Shown here: one piece after another, positions 25,140-32,844 of the stretch
How positions within the stretch are numbered: position 1 is the first letter of the stretch
Layout: each line of letters begins with the position of its first letter
Source of the DNA: Chloroflexota bacterium
Lineage (GTDB): Bacteria; Chloroflexota; Anaerolineae; Aggregatilineales; Phototrophicaceae
Assembly (NCBI GenBank): GCA_026707225.1
Contig: JAPOXG010000112.1
Location: 111,821 to 175,820 of the forward strand
Direction: 5' to 3'
DNA length: 64,000 bases
Notes under the pieces: model-generated
The model's database searches: none
What the model was told of the DNA's origin: nothing
The model's input: only the letters and a program-made list of their open reading frames with translations
Made by a program: the position numbers and the translations under genes

Positions 25140-25229
25140 CATCCAACCTTTCATGAGCGCCAGCAACTTGGATTTAGACATCGTAGCGTATATTATCATC
25201 AAAACGCTATTCAGTTTGAGGCTCAACAC

Positions 25230-26120
25230 ATGCAATTTAGATTCGGCTACCGTGACCTTCAGTTCCCGAGCGATCAGCTCCAACCGCTTCGCGAAAGCCA
25301 ATCGCTACTCGCGGATGTCGAGGCGCTCTGGCGGCGCTTTGACGAAGACGGTTACTTGCTCCTGCGCGGCCTGCTGGAGCGCGAGATGGTGCTAAACGCT
25401 CGCAATGTCATCTTGCAGCACATGCAAGCCCAACAGGCTTTGCAGCCGGATACGCCCCTGCTCCAGGGCGTCATGCCGCGCGGCGGTAAATCCGTGCAAA
25501 TGATGGGCCGCAAAGGCATCGCCCATCATCCAGCTGTTCTCGCCACGGTGGAAAATCCCGCTCTTTTCGACCTATTCGAAGGTCTCTTCGCCGAGCCAGC
25601 GTTGACCTACTCCTACAAGTGGCTGCGTGGAGTCGGCAACGAAGAATACACGGGCGCCCACTTCGATTTTGTATATATGGGGCGCGGCTCGCCGAATCTC
25701 TACACCGTCTGGATTCCTTTGGACGATATCGAAATCACGCGCGGCACCCTCGCCATCTGCCGCGGCTCGCACAACCTGGCGAGCTTCGCCCGCATCCGCG
25801 ACACATACGGCAAAATGGATGTCGATCGCGACCGCATCGAGGGCTGGTTCGAGCTTGATCCGCTGAAAATCGTTGAGCGCTTCGGCGGTCAATGGCTCGG
25901 CGCCGACTATCGCGCCGGCGATGTGATCATCTTCGGCATGCACACCATGCACGCTTCCACCACGAACCTCAGCAACCGCTTCCGCCTTAGCTGCGACGTC
26001 CGCTTTCAGCCAGCCGGCGATCCAGTCGATGAGCGCTGGAAACACGGTGGGCCCGGACACTATAGCGCAGGGACAGCAACGCGCGATATGGCTTCGGCGC
26101 GCGCCGAATGGGGTGTCTAG
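25230..26120 (+). CDS. Phytanoyl-CoA dioxygenase (PhyH) family protein 2
   Basis: A second, clearly different PhyH protein, 296 residues from the ATG at 25230; the longer frame to 25041 overlaps the divergent PhyH gene and is not needed. The iron ligands are His144-x-Asp146 (AHFDFVY) and His241 (MHTMHAST), with Arg250 for 2-oxoglutarate. RGTLAICRGSHNLASFARI is the family beta-strand. It differs from its neighbour in loop lengths and in the residues around the metal, so the two are paralogues with distinct substrates and not a recent duplication. The creatininase gene follows after 37 bases, so this starts a rightward operon of four genes. Confidence 0.9.
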   Translation: MQFRFGYRDLQFPSDQLQPLRESQSLLADVEALWRRFDEDGYLLLRGLLEREMVLNARNVILQHMQAQQALQPDTPLLQGVMPRGGKSVQMMGRKGIAHHPAVLATVENPALFDLFEGLFAEPALTYSYKWLRGVGNEEYTGAHFDFVYMGRGSPNLYTVWIPLDDIEITRGTLAICRGSHNLASFARIRDTYGKMDVDRDRIEGWFELDPLKIVERFGGQWLGADYRAGDVIIFGMHTMHASTTNLSNRFRLSCDVRFQPAGDPVDERWKHGGPGHYSAGTATRDMASARAEWGV

Positions 26121-26157
26121 CGGCGCATTCCATTTGCACCTGCCGAAAGGACGCAAC

Positions 26158-26859
26158 ATGCAGATCTCCGAAATGAACTGGATGCAGGTCGAACAATTTC
26201 TTCAGGACGACGACCGCTGCATCTTGCCCACCGGCAGCACCGAGCAGCACGCCTATTTGAGTTTGACTGTTGACGCCATCCTCGCAGCGCGCCTCGCCCT
26301 GGAAGTCGGTAAAGCCGCCCAGGCGCCGGTCTATCCCGTCATCCCTTATGGCTTGGCGCAGGCTTGGACCGCTTTCCCCGGCACCGTCACCCTCCGCGTC
26401 GAGACCTATCTGGCGCTGATTCGCGACGTCCTGGATAGCATCCGCCGCGCCGGATTCCGCCGGATTCTGCTGGTCAACGGCCATGGCGGGAACGCGCCCG
26501 CGCAAGGCATGCTGCGCGAATGGATGATGGACAATCCGGATTCGACCGTCAAATGGCACAACTGGTACAACGCGCCCCGTACCTGGGCAAAAGTGCTGGA
26601 GACCGATCCGGTCGCCTCGCATGCCTCTTGGATGGAGAATTACCCCTGGACGCGCCTCACAGATGTCGCCATGCCCGACGGCGCGAAGCCGGTTATGGCT
26701 CTCGACGCGCTGTCGACGCTCAACCCAGACAAAACGAGGCAGGCTCTCGGCGATGGCAACATGGGCGGCCTCTATCAGCGCGATGACGAAGAGATGCTGG
26801 CGATCTGGCGAGTCGCGGTCGCTGAGACCCTCGCCATGCTCGAAGGAGGCTGGGACTGA
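26158..26859 (+). CDS. Creatininase-family amidohydrolase
   Basis: A metal-dependent amidohydrolase of 233 residues. GAAAGG sits 7 bases before the ATG. The metal-binding set of the creatininase fold is visible: PTGSTEQHAYL (Glu29, His31), Asp39 (LTVDA) and NGHGGN with His109. Known relatives are creatininase, FAPy deformylase (ArfB) and mycofactocin MftE peptidase, so opening of a small cyclic or formyl amide is likely but the substrate is open. Its stop TGA overlaps the next ATG (TGATG), so translation is coupled. Position after a dioxygenase fits a pathway that oxidises and then hydrolyses an N-containing compound; this is inference. Confidence 0.92.
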   Translation: MQISEMNWMQVEQFLQDDDRCILPTGSTEQHAYLSLTVDAILAARLALEVGKAAQAPVYPVIPYGLAQAWTAFPGTVTLRVETYLALIRDVLDSIRRAGFRRILLVNGHGGNAPAQGMLREWMMDNPDSTVKWHNWYNAPRTWAKVLETDPVASHASWMENYPWTRLTDVAMPDGAKPVMALDALSTLNPDKTRQALGDGNMGGLYQRDDEEMLAIWRVAVAETLAMLEGGWD

Positions 26860-27866
26860 TGCGCATCGTAATATGGGGCGCTGGCGCCATCGGCGGCACT
26901 CTGGGCGCCTACTTGATCCGCGCCGGGCAGGACGTTGGCTTCGTCGACATCGTCGAGCAGCACGTCAATGCGATCAACCATTCGGGCTTGCGGATCAAAG
27001 GTCCGGTAGATGAATTCCAGGTGGCGGCGGAAGCGTTTCTGCCCGATCAGTTGAGCGGGAAGTACCCTGCGATACTCCTCTGCGCCAAATCACAGCATAC
27101 GCGCGCGGCGACTGAGGCGCTGGCGCCCTTCCTCGCTGAAGACGGCTTCGTCATGTCGGTCCAGAATGGACTGAACGAATTGATCATCGAAAAGATCGTT
27201 GGGCGCGAACGGACTCTTGGCGCCTTTGTAAACTTCAGCGCCGATTATCACGCGCCCGGCGAAATCCTCTTCGGTGGTCGCGGCGCAGTCGTCATCGGAG
27301 AACTCGATGGCGCCATCAGCCCACGAGTCAAACGCATGGAAGCGATCTTCCGCAAATTCGACGACGACACGCTGGTCACAGATAATATCTGGGGCTATCT
27401 CTGGGGCAAAGAAGCTTACGGCGCCATGCTCTTCATTTCCGCTCTGACGCATCAATCCATCGCTGAAGCCCTTGCAGACGGTCGCTACCGCCATCTCTAC
27501 ATCCGCGCGGCGGGTGAGATCCTTCAACTCGCCGACCGGTTTGGCATCGAAGCTTATGGCTTCAATGGCTTTGAGCCAGCCGCCTTCCTGGATGACGACC
27601 GGGAAAGCATCAACCGATCGCTCGACACGCTGGTGGCATTCAACAAGCGCTCAGCCAAGACGCATAGCGGCATCTGGCGCGACCTCGCCGTGCGCAAGCG
27701 CAAAACAGAAGTAATCATGTACCAGCCCATCCTCACTCAAGCGAAGTCCATTGATCTCGCCCTGCCCTTGACCCGCCGCTGGATCCAGATGATCCGCGAG
27801 ATTGAAGACGGCCTGCGCGAACAATCACTGGCAAACCTCGACGAACTGAAGGCGGCTGTTTCATGA
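26859..27866 (+). CDS. Ketopantoate reductase (PanE/ApbA) family oxidoreductase
   Basis: An NAD(P)H-dependent 2-keto acid reductase-like protein, 335 residues. The nucleotide-binding GAGAIG is at 7-12, the hinge motif QNGLNE at 102-107, and the catalytic-type lysine is Lys184 in LWGKEAYGAML. The C-terminal helical domain is longer than in true PanE. No other pantothenate gene is near, and it is coupled on both sides (TGATG with creatininase, ATGA with the SDR), so a role in the same catabolic route as its neighbours is more likely than pantothenate synthesis. That is inference from context. Confidence 0.9.
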   Translation: MRIVIWGAGAIGGTLGAYLIRAGQDVGFVDIVEQHVNAINHSGLRIKGPVDEFQVAAEAFLPDQLSGKYPAILLCAKSQHTRAATEALAPFLAEDGFVMSVQNGLNELIIEKIVGRERTLGAFVNFSADYHAPGEILFGGRGAVVIGELDGAISPRVKRMEAIFRKFDDDTLVTDNIWGYLWGKEAYGAMLFISALTHQSIAEALADGRYRHLYIRAAGEILQLADRFGIEAYGFNGFEPAAFLDDDRESINRSLDTLVAFNKRSAKTHSGIWRDLAVRKRKTEVIMYQPILTQAKSIDLALPLTRRWIQMIREIEDGLREQSLANLDELKAAVS

Positions 27867-28633
27867 ATATAGATTTTGCAGGCAAGACCGCGATCGTCAC
27901 CGGCGCCGCCCACGGATTCGGCCGCGCGATCGCCCTCGCTTTCGCCGAGCGCGGCACCTCAGTCTGGGCTTGCGATGTGCTGGGCGATGAACTGGCCGAG
28001 ACGAAACAGCTCTGCAAAGACGCCGGCGGTCGCTGCCGCGTCACGGTGGTCGATGTTAGAAATCGTGATCAAGTGTTCGCTTTCGTTGCTGAGATATTGG
28101 CGTCTGCTGAATCCGTTCAGATCCTGGTCAACAATGCGGGCGGCGTCTTGGGACAAGTGGGCAGACCGCTGGAAGAAATCAGCGAGCCGGACTGGAACAG
28201 CATATTCGAGGTCAACGCGCGAGGCGCCTTTTATTTCGCGCAAGCGGTCGCGCCGAGCATGAAAGCGCAGCAATACGGCCGCATCATCAATATCTCCAGC
28301 GGCGCCGGCCTGGGCGTCAGCCTCACCGGCATCCAAGCCTACGCATCGGCCAAGGCGGCGCAAATCGGCTTGACCCGCCAACTGGCGCAGGAACTCGGCG
28401 AATGGAACATCACCGTCAACAATATCGCGCCCGGCTTTGTCTTGTCCAACCCGAATTCGATCAGGCAGTTCGAGTCCTACGGTGGGGAGGGTCAGCGCGC
28501 GCTGGTCAATCGCTTCGCCCTCAAGCGGCTGGGCTCCGCGGCAGATATCGCCAACGGCGTCCTCTTTTTCGCCTCCGATTACGCGAACTGGATTACGGGC
28601 CAAGTCTTGCCCATCGACGGCGGCAAGCTCTAA
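27863..28633 (+). CDS. Short-chain dehydrogenase/reductase
   Basis: A classical SDR, 256 residues. TGAAHGFG (13-20) binds NAD(P), NNAGG (90-94) is the structural motif, and the catalytic set is Ser145/146, Tyr160 and Lys164 (YASAKAA). The C-terminal sequence ending in ITGQVLPIDGGKL is typical. ATGA overlap with the ketoreductase-like gene shows coupling; it is the last gene of the PhyH-creatininase-PanE-SDR set. The substrate is an alcohol or ketone that cannot be named from sequence. Copy 3 of the dispersed repeat follows directly. Confidence 0.95.
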   Translation: MNIDFAGKTAIVTGAAHGFGRAIALAFAERGTSVWACDVLGDELAETKQLCKDAGGRCRVTVVDVRNRDQVFAFVAEILASAESVQILVNNAGGVLGQVGRPLEEISEPDWNSIFEVNARGAFYFAQAVAPSMKAQQYGRIINISSGAGLGVSLTGIQAYASAKAAQIGLTRQLAQELGEWNITVNNIAPGFVLSNPNSIRQFESYGGEGQRALVNRFALKRLGSAADIANGVLFFASDYANWITGQVLPIDGGKL

Positions 28634-28653
28634 GCATTCGCCAGTCTCCCAAA

Positions 28654-28719
28654 TGTAGGGACGCCCAGTGGGTCGCCCGCCATGCCATGCTGCCTGTATA
28701 GGCGTTTCGTGAAACGCCC
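28654..28719. repeat. Dispersed palindromic repeat, copy 3 (two units, variant arms)
   Basis: A degenerate unit at 28655-28680 (GTAGGGACGCCC...GTCGCCC) is followed by GGCGTTTCGTGAAACGCC (28701-28718), a perfect palindrome whose arms differ from the usual GGCGAC form. It lies between convergent genes. Confidence 0.65.
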
Positions 28720-28738
28720 GCGAAAACGCTCAAATTGA

Positions 28739-31006
28739 CTACCGCTGCTCAAGCGCCTCCAGCACACGAGGCGCCGTCATCGGCGTCTGCGTCATGCGTA
28801 CGCCGGTGGCATGCGCGACCGCATTGGCAATCGCCGCAACCGTCGGTATCACCGGCGGCTCGCCGACGCCGCGCGCGCCATAAGGTCCGCTGATCGAGGG
28901 CACCTCTACAATCTGCGTTTGAATCGGCGACGCTTGCACCGCGTCCGGCATCGCATAATCCATCCAGGAACCGGATAGCAACTGACCGTCATCGTCATAG
29001 CGCATCTCTTCATATAGCGCCCAGCCGACGCCCTGCACGGCGCCTCCCTGCATCTGCCCTTCCACCGTCAGCGGATTGATCGCCCGGCCCACTTCCTGCA
29101 CGACCGCTAGATTCAGCAGATTGACCTCGCCCGTCTCTTCGTCGACCTCTACTTCAGCGATTTGCGCGCAAAACGAAGGCGCGCGGTCGGTCACCGACTG
29201 GCTGCCGCTGCCATGAATCGGATCGTATTGGCCGCCAAATGTCATCGCTTTGCCAGCGAGATCACCCAGCGGAACCGAGCGATCGGGGAATCCGCGCACC
29301 TGCACCCGCCCATCGACGATTTCCAAGTCTTCGGCTGATACTTCAAACTCCTCAGCCGCAATGGCCAGCGTCTGACGGCGGGCGTCTTCCGCCGCGCGTA
29401 TCACGGCGTTGCCCAAGGTGTACAAGGTCTTGCTGCCGCCGACGCCGCCACCGTAGGGCGCGCTGTCGGTATCACTGTATACAAAGCGCACCTTGTCAAC
29501 ATCGACTCCATAAGCTTCGGCCGCCAACTGGGCGAAAGATGTGGGCGTGCCGGACAAGTCCGCCGTGCCGATCTGCACTTGCAAGACACCGTCGCGGTTT
29601 AGCTTGCAGACGGACGCGCCCGGCTCCAAGCCGCCCATCCAGCCGCCGATCGCGATGCCGACGCCACGACCCCGCGCCCGCGATTCTTCTCGGTTTGTCC
29701 AGAGCGGATGCTCGCGCGCCGCTTCCAGCGTTTCGACCATGCCGATGACCGGAAAGTCGCCGCCATCAGGCGCCGGATCGCCGGAGCGCGCCGCATTCTT
29801 CAAGCGCAATTCCACCGGGTCCATGCCCAATTGCGCCGCCGCTTCGTCAAAGAGGGTCTCAACCGCCATGAAAGCGGTCGGCGATGTCGGCGCGCGATAA
29901 GCGCCCACCGACTGCTTGTTCGTCACCATATTGGTCGATTCCAACCGCAAATTCGGGCTGCGATAAAAGCTGGCGAATTGCATCGCCGCGAATCCGCCAA
30001 GCCCGCTCGGATACACGCCCGTGTCCGCCGTCACATCGGACTGCATGGCGATCAGAGTGCCATCGCTCTTGAATCCCAGCTTGCCGCGGATGCGCAGCGC
30101 CGGCGCCGGATTGGTGCTCAGCAATTCTTCGCCGCGCGTCAATATCAAGCTGATCGGTCGGCCGACAGTGGCGGCGACCAAGGCAACCAAGGGTTCGTAC
30201 AAGCCAAATTTGGCGCCGAACGCGCCGCCGACCGGCATGCCATACACAGTAACGTCCGATTCCGGTACGCCCAGCACCTCGGCGACATCGTAGCGTACGC
30301 CGAAGGGCGACTGAATGCTGCCCCACATCGTCAAGCCACCATTCAGCGGATTGGGCTGCGCGACCCAGCCTTGTGTTTCGATCGAGCTTTGATGCACCAT
30401 CGGCGTATCAAAACTGCGCTCGACAACCACGTCCGCCTCAGCAAAAGCGGCGTCGACATCGCCCGTTTCCATCTTGGTTTGGCCCGCGATATTTGAAATC
30501 GCTTCATCATCTTCTTCCGCTTCGCCGCCCGTATCGGCTCCGTGCGCCGCCTCGTCTCCCGCGCCGGTCGGGATCCCGGTCGGCCACACAATCGAAGCGC
30601 CCTCCGCGGCCGCGTCATCCATGGAGGTGACGGCCGGAAGCGGCTCATAATCCACCGCGACCGCCTCGGCGCCATCAGCCGCCGCCGCCGCCGTATCCGC
30701 CAAGACAATCGCAATCGGCTGGCCAACAAAGATCACGCGACCGCGCGCGAGCATCAGGCGGGCGCGCGACGAAGGCGTCACATCGGGCAGATCATTGCAA
30801 GTCAAGACCCGCTGTACGCCGGGCGCCTCAAGAGCGCCGCTGCAATCTACGCCCGTGATATTGGCATGGGCATAGGTGCTCAAGACGAAGCGCGCGTGCA
30901 GCATGCCCGCCAGTTTGAGATCGCCAGTATATTTCAAATTGCCAGTCACCTTGGCGGGACCGTCAATCACCGGTGTCGGTTTGCCTACAAATGAGAAATC
31001 TGACAT
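28739..31006 (-). CDS. Molybdenum hydroxylase large subunit (xanthine/aldehyde dehydrogenase type)
   Basis: The Mo-cofactor subunit of a xanthine-oxidase-family hydroxylase, 755 residues. AAGGAG lies 10 bases before the ATG. The N-terminal a/b-hammerhead domain (YTGDLKLAGMLHARFVLST) is followed by the Mo-binding part with MPVGGAFGAKFG, GAYRAPTSPTAF and the catalytic glutamate Glu716 in GARGVGEPP. It lacks the AYxCSFR loop of CO dehydrogenase, so a xanthine, nicotinate or aldehyde type substrate is more likely. An acidic, low-complexity insert (about residues 148-172, rich in Gly, Ala, Asp, Glu) interrupts the normal spacing. No FAD or [2Fe-2S] subunit gene is adjacent, which is unusual because the large subunit cannot pass on electrons alone. 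Confidence 0.92.
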   Translation of the reverse strand: MSDFSFVGKPTPVIDGPAKVTGNLKYTGDLKLAGMLHARFVLSTYAHANITGVDCSGALEAPGVQRVLTCNDLPDVTPSSRARLMLARGRVIFVGQPIAIVLADTAAAAADGAEAVAVDYEPLPAVTSMDDAAAEGASIVWPTGIPTGAGDEAAHGADTGGEAEEDDEAISNIAGQTKMETGDVDAAFAEADVVVERSFDTPMVHQSSIETQGWVAQPNPLNGGLTMWGSIQSPFGVRYDVAEVLGVPESDVTVYGMPVGGAFGAKFGLYEPLVALVAATVGRPISLILTRGEELLSTNPAPALRIRGKLGFKSDGTLIAMQSDVTADTGVYPSGLGGFAAMQFASFYRSPNLRLESTNMVTNKQSVGAYRAPTSPTAFMAVETLFDEAAAQLGMDPVELRLKNAARSGDPAPDGGDFPVIGMVETLEAAREHPLWTNREESRARGRGVGIAIGGWMGGLEPGASVCKLNRDGVLQVQIGTADLSGTPTSFAQLAAEAYGVDVDKVRFVYSDTDSAPYGGGVGGSKTLYTLGNAVIRAAEDARRQTLAIAAEEFEVSAEDLEIVDGRVQVRGFPDRSVPLGDLAGKAMTFGGQYDPIHGSGSQSVTDRAPSFCAQIAEVEVDEETGEVNLLNLAVVQEVGRAINPLTVEGQMQGGAVQGVGWALYEEMRYDDDGQLLSGSWMDYAMPDAVQASPIQTQIVEVPSISGPYGARGVGEPPVIPTVAAIANAVAHATGVRMTQTPMTAPRVLEALEQR

Positions 31007-31047
31007 TGAAAATCGCTCCTTTTGACTAGGAGATGAATAAGCAGAGT

Positions 31048-31965
31048 CTAACCCGGAGACGCCATTTCCACCACCTGATAACCATCGCGCTCCGTGCGTT
31101 CACGGAACAGCGCGCTCAATCGCCTCGACATCGGTCCGACTTCGCCATCGCCGATCTGTCGGCCATCTAGCTCAACCACCGGCGCCAATTCGCCCATCGT
31201 GCCGGTGCAGAACATCTCATCGGCCCGATACGCCTCGCTCAATGAGATGTCCTTGACCTTGTACGCGATTTCGTTTCGCTCGCAGATCTCCAGAACCGTC
31301 GCCCGCGTGATGCCTTCCGGGCAGGAACCGGTATCCGACGTCTGGAGTTCACCTTCGCGCGCGATGAAGACGTGAGTGGCGTTGGTCTCCGCCACATAGC
31401 CCTGATAATCGAGCATCAGCGCATCGTCGGCGCCGGCCGCATTGGCTTGAATCTTGGCCAGTATCGAATTGATAAGATTGCAGGAATGGATATTCTGATC
31501 CACGCAATCCGGCGGAATGCGCCGAATGCTCGACGTGATAAGCCGAATGCCGCCCTTGTCGTAAACTGGCGGCTTGTGCTCCGCCAGCACAATCAACGTA
31601 GGACCCTGCGTGTTCAGCCGCGTGTCCATGCCGCTGGTATATTTGACGCCGCGGCTGAGGGTCAATCGGATATGAACGCCGTCAGTCATGCCGTTCGCCA
31701 TCAGCGTCTTGCTGACTTCCGCGATGATCTGCTCGTGTGACGGGATCTCGCTGAAAGCCATCGCCACCGCCGAATCGCGCAGACGATCCAAATGCGGGAG
31801 CAATTTGAAGATACGCCCCTGATACAAGCGCAGCCCTTCCCAGACAGCATCGCCGCCTTGCACGGCCGAATCAAAGGGGCTGATGCCGGCGACGTCGCGG
31901 TGATACAGCTCGCCATTGATGTTGATCAGCAGGTCCCTATTCTTCGGATTGAATTCCTGTTTCAT
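31048..31965 (-). CDS. Class IV aminotransferase-fold protein lacking the PLP lysine
   Basis: By overall sequence this is a branched-chain/D-amino-acid aminotransferase homologue, 305 residues from the ATG at 31965 (GAGGGG upstream). The family strands are intact: VWEGLRLYQGRIFKLLPHLD, VAETNATHVF with the conserved Glu193, EGITRATVLEI and TGTMGELAPVV for cofactor phosphate binding. At the place of the Schiff-base lysine (usual form IKSLNLL) it reads NIHSCNLI, so His160 replaces Lys; the codon at 31486-31488 is CAT on the minus strand. Standard transamination should therefore not work as usual. It follows a sulfotransferase-like gene by 8 bases and precedes the Mo-hydroxylase gene by 41. It may use a histidine-based PMP reaction or be a binding protein. 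Confidence 0.9.
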   Translation of the reverse strand: MKQEFNPKNRDLLININGELYHRDVAGISPFDSAVQGGDAVWEGLRLYQGRIFKLLPHLDRLRDSAVAMAFSEIPSHEQIIAEVSKTLMANGMTDGVHIRLTLSRGVKYTSGMDTRLNTQGPTLIVLAEHKPPVYDKGGIRLITSSIRRIPPDCVDQNIHSCNLINSILAKIQANAAGADDALMLDYQGYVAETNATHVFIAREGELQTSDTGSCPEGITRATVLEICERNEIAYKVKDISLSEAYRADEMFCTGTMGELAPVVELDGRQIGDGEVGPMSRRLSALFRERTERDGYQVVEMASPG

Positions 31966-31973
31966 CTCGCCCC

Positions 31974-32699
31974 TCAACGAATACAATACTGCGCCATCTG
32001 CTCGTACAATTCCTGACACTCGACGAGCAGACCATTCATTTGCGCGGGCACGGGCGTATCGTCATGCTTGTATGGCGCAAAACCGGTGGACTTTTCCACA
32101 GCGCCATACCAGTGCTTAGCCCAGACGCCATCGCTCTCTCGCCGCCCCGCCTCCCAGCTCAGCATCGCCCGATCAAAGCTCAGATCCAGCGCGGCGCACA
32201 GCTTTCGCAGCATGCGCTCCGGATTGAGCAATACATCCTTCGCCGCAATCACCGGTGGAATCGCGCCGGCTGCCTCGCGAACCGCATTGAAAATCTCAAC
32301 TTGCTGCGGCAGCCCGGTTTGGTCGAGATTTGGGTTCGGGATCACCTTCGAAAACGAAAGCAGCATCCGCCGCGGGTCGCGCAGAAGAAAGCAATTTGAG
32401 ACATTGTCAAGCCAAGATCGGTCAATATGTTCGAGCATGTGTTGGGTCATGTGCTTTTGAAATGTGATCGCTTCCTCGCCACTATGCGTCGCCAGGCTCG
32501 CGACAACTTTGCGCCAGTCCGTTTCCCCACAGGCGATGACCTCATCGGCTCCTGGGTGATCATATCCCGAATAGGACAAATAGTGCGCATAAAATGGTTC
32601 GTCGATGACCCGGGTATCCGAGCGGCTCTCCCAAGACCGCATCAATGCAGTCGAGATATTTCGCGGCCCCGACCACATGGCGATGATTCGCTGCGTCAC
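31974..32699 (-). CDS. Sulfotransferase-like P-loop protein
   Basis: A 241-residue protein. A GTG at 32699, with GGGGA upstream, gives the N-terminus MTQRIIAMWSGPRNISTALM; the frame continues to 32762 without similarity. WSGPRNISTA (residues 9-18) resembles the phosphosulfate loop of sulfotransferases, DEPFYAHYL (33-41) is characteristic of this subgroup, and LLRDPRRMLLSF (105-116) resembles the 3'-phosphate-binding part. The C-terminal half is helical. Sulfotransferases move sulfate from PAPS, but this subgroup is poorly characterised and could instead bind another nucleotide. The stop is 8 bases before the aminotransferase-like ATG, so the two are produced together; see findings. Confidence 0.82.
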   Translation of the reverse strand: MTQRIIAMWSGPRNISTALMRSWESRSDTRVIDEPFYAHYLSYSGYDHPGADEVIACGETDWRKVVASLATHSGEEAITFQKHMTQHMLEHIDRSWLDNVSNCFLLRDPRRMLLSFSKVIPNPNLDQTGLPQQVEIFNAVREAAGAIPPVIAAKDVLLNPERMLRKLCAALDLSFDRAMLSWEAGRRESDGVWAKHWYGAVEKSTGFAPYKHDDTPVPAQMNGLLVECQELYEQMAQYCIR

Positions 32700-32844
32700 C
32701 GGCAGTCGTCCCCAATACACACTTCGCGGCAAAATCGTCACATCGCACTTGCGCCACGGCAAATACTGATTCTATAGTGAATGAGCCGCGCCACAGCCGC
32801 CATTGTAACTGATTGCGAAAGCATTGTCATATATCGCGTCTCCG

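Noticed and set aside
26859..27866. Ketopantoate reductase PanE of pantothenate synthesis
   Set aside because: The C-terminal domain is longer than usual, no panB or panC is near, and the gene is coupled on both sides to catabolic genes.
28739..31006. CO dehydrogenase large subunit (CoxL)
   Set aside because: The active-site loop AYxCSFR of CoxL is absent; GAYRAPTSP is in its place, which fits xanthine or aldehyde type enzymes.
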